The notes beneath the pieces are model-generated. The model saw only the letters and a program-made list of their open reading frames with translations, had not been told where the DNA came from and did not search any database. A program made the translations under genes and the position numbers. A stretch of DNA of 6,278 bases. Origin: Acidobacteriota bacterium (lineage in GTDB: Bacteria; Acidobacteriota; Terriglobia; Bryobacterales; Bryobacteraceae). The DNA lies in contig JAPKYY010000679.1 in NCBI GenBank assembly GCA_026394095.1, forward strand, positions 1 through 6,278. Direction: 5' to 3'. Of this stretch, positions 6,116-6,278 are shown piece by piece (positions within the stretch are counted from its first letter, which is position 1; each line of letters starts with the position of its first letter).

Positions 6116-6278
6116 TGCAACGTTTGCTCTGTGTAATTCTCCTCTCTCACGCCTCGCTCACCGCGTCTACCATTTACCGCGTGAGTTTTGAAGGCATGAT
6201 TCGTTCCGGTTCGGTCACCTCGCTATCGAGGCCAGATAAGCTGAACCTGACGGGCCTGAAGATCTTTGGCCTCATGGA
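6115..6278 (+). CDS. Start of a small secreted protein (hypothetical), cut by window edge
   Basis: From ATG 6115 the frame is open to the right edge, giving 54 complete codons. The N-terminus is a clear signal peptide (MQRLLCVILLSHASLTAS) with likely cleavage near residues 17-18. The mature part starts TIYRVSFEGMIRSGSVTSLS, then a stretch rich in beta-forming residues (NLTGLKIFGLM). This opening resembles secreted Acidobacteriota proteins that often end in a PEP-CTERM anchor, but the C-terminus is outside the window, so that remains a guess. There is no Shine-Dalgarno before the ATG; the gene may be leaderless or start slightly elsewhere. It is transcribed divergently from the winged-helix/PD40 regulator, with 46 bp between the outermost starts, so the two share a promoter region. 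Confidence 0.6.
   Translation, partial: MQRLLCVILLSHASLTASTIYRVSFEGMIRSGSVTSLSRPDKLNLTGLKIFGLM

Overview
The window looks like chromosomal DNA of an Acidobacteriota member (Solibacter/Bryobacter-like). The main reasons are a large regulator with an atypical winged-helix N-terminus, one membrane helix and a WD40-like (PD40) propeller; an SGNH/GDSL-type hydrolase with a long N-terminal extension; and the moderately high GC content and short gaps between genes. This assignment is inference from family distribution, not from a marker gene.

Layout, left to right. (1) A minus-strand gene cluster reads leftward from about 1745 (or 1838) off the left edge. It holds a DUF3224-family gene broken by an in-frame amber codon, then a YkgJ-type CxxCxxCC metal-binding protein, then the first 232 residues of an exported protein that is probably an SGNH/GDSL hydrolase, cut by the window edge just where its catalytic block should begin. 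(2) Divergent from this cluster is a plus-strand AraC-family regulator, followed by two small membrane proteins with bacterial PH-like (bPH2, YdbS/YdbT-type) domains; the second overlaps the first. (3) Tail-to-tail with these, 3 bp away, is a 699-codon minus-strand winged-helix/TM/PD40 protein. (4) Divergent from that, at the right edge, is the start of a small secreted protein.

Working picture (inference). The AraC regulator sits head-to-head with the DUF3224-ykgJ-hydrolase cluster and may control it. The two bPH2 proteins probably act together in the membrane. The PD40 protein has the topology of a ToxR/CadC-like one-component membrane regulator and shares a short divergent promoter region with the secreted protein.

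There is no CRISPR array, tRNA, rRNA, insertion sequence or phage gene, and no gene-free stretch longer than 300 bases. I did not find a convincing novel multi-gene system. The most notable observation is the single amber codon in an otherwise intact DUF3224 frame, followed by the linked regulator and secreted-protein pair at the right end.
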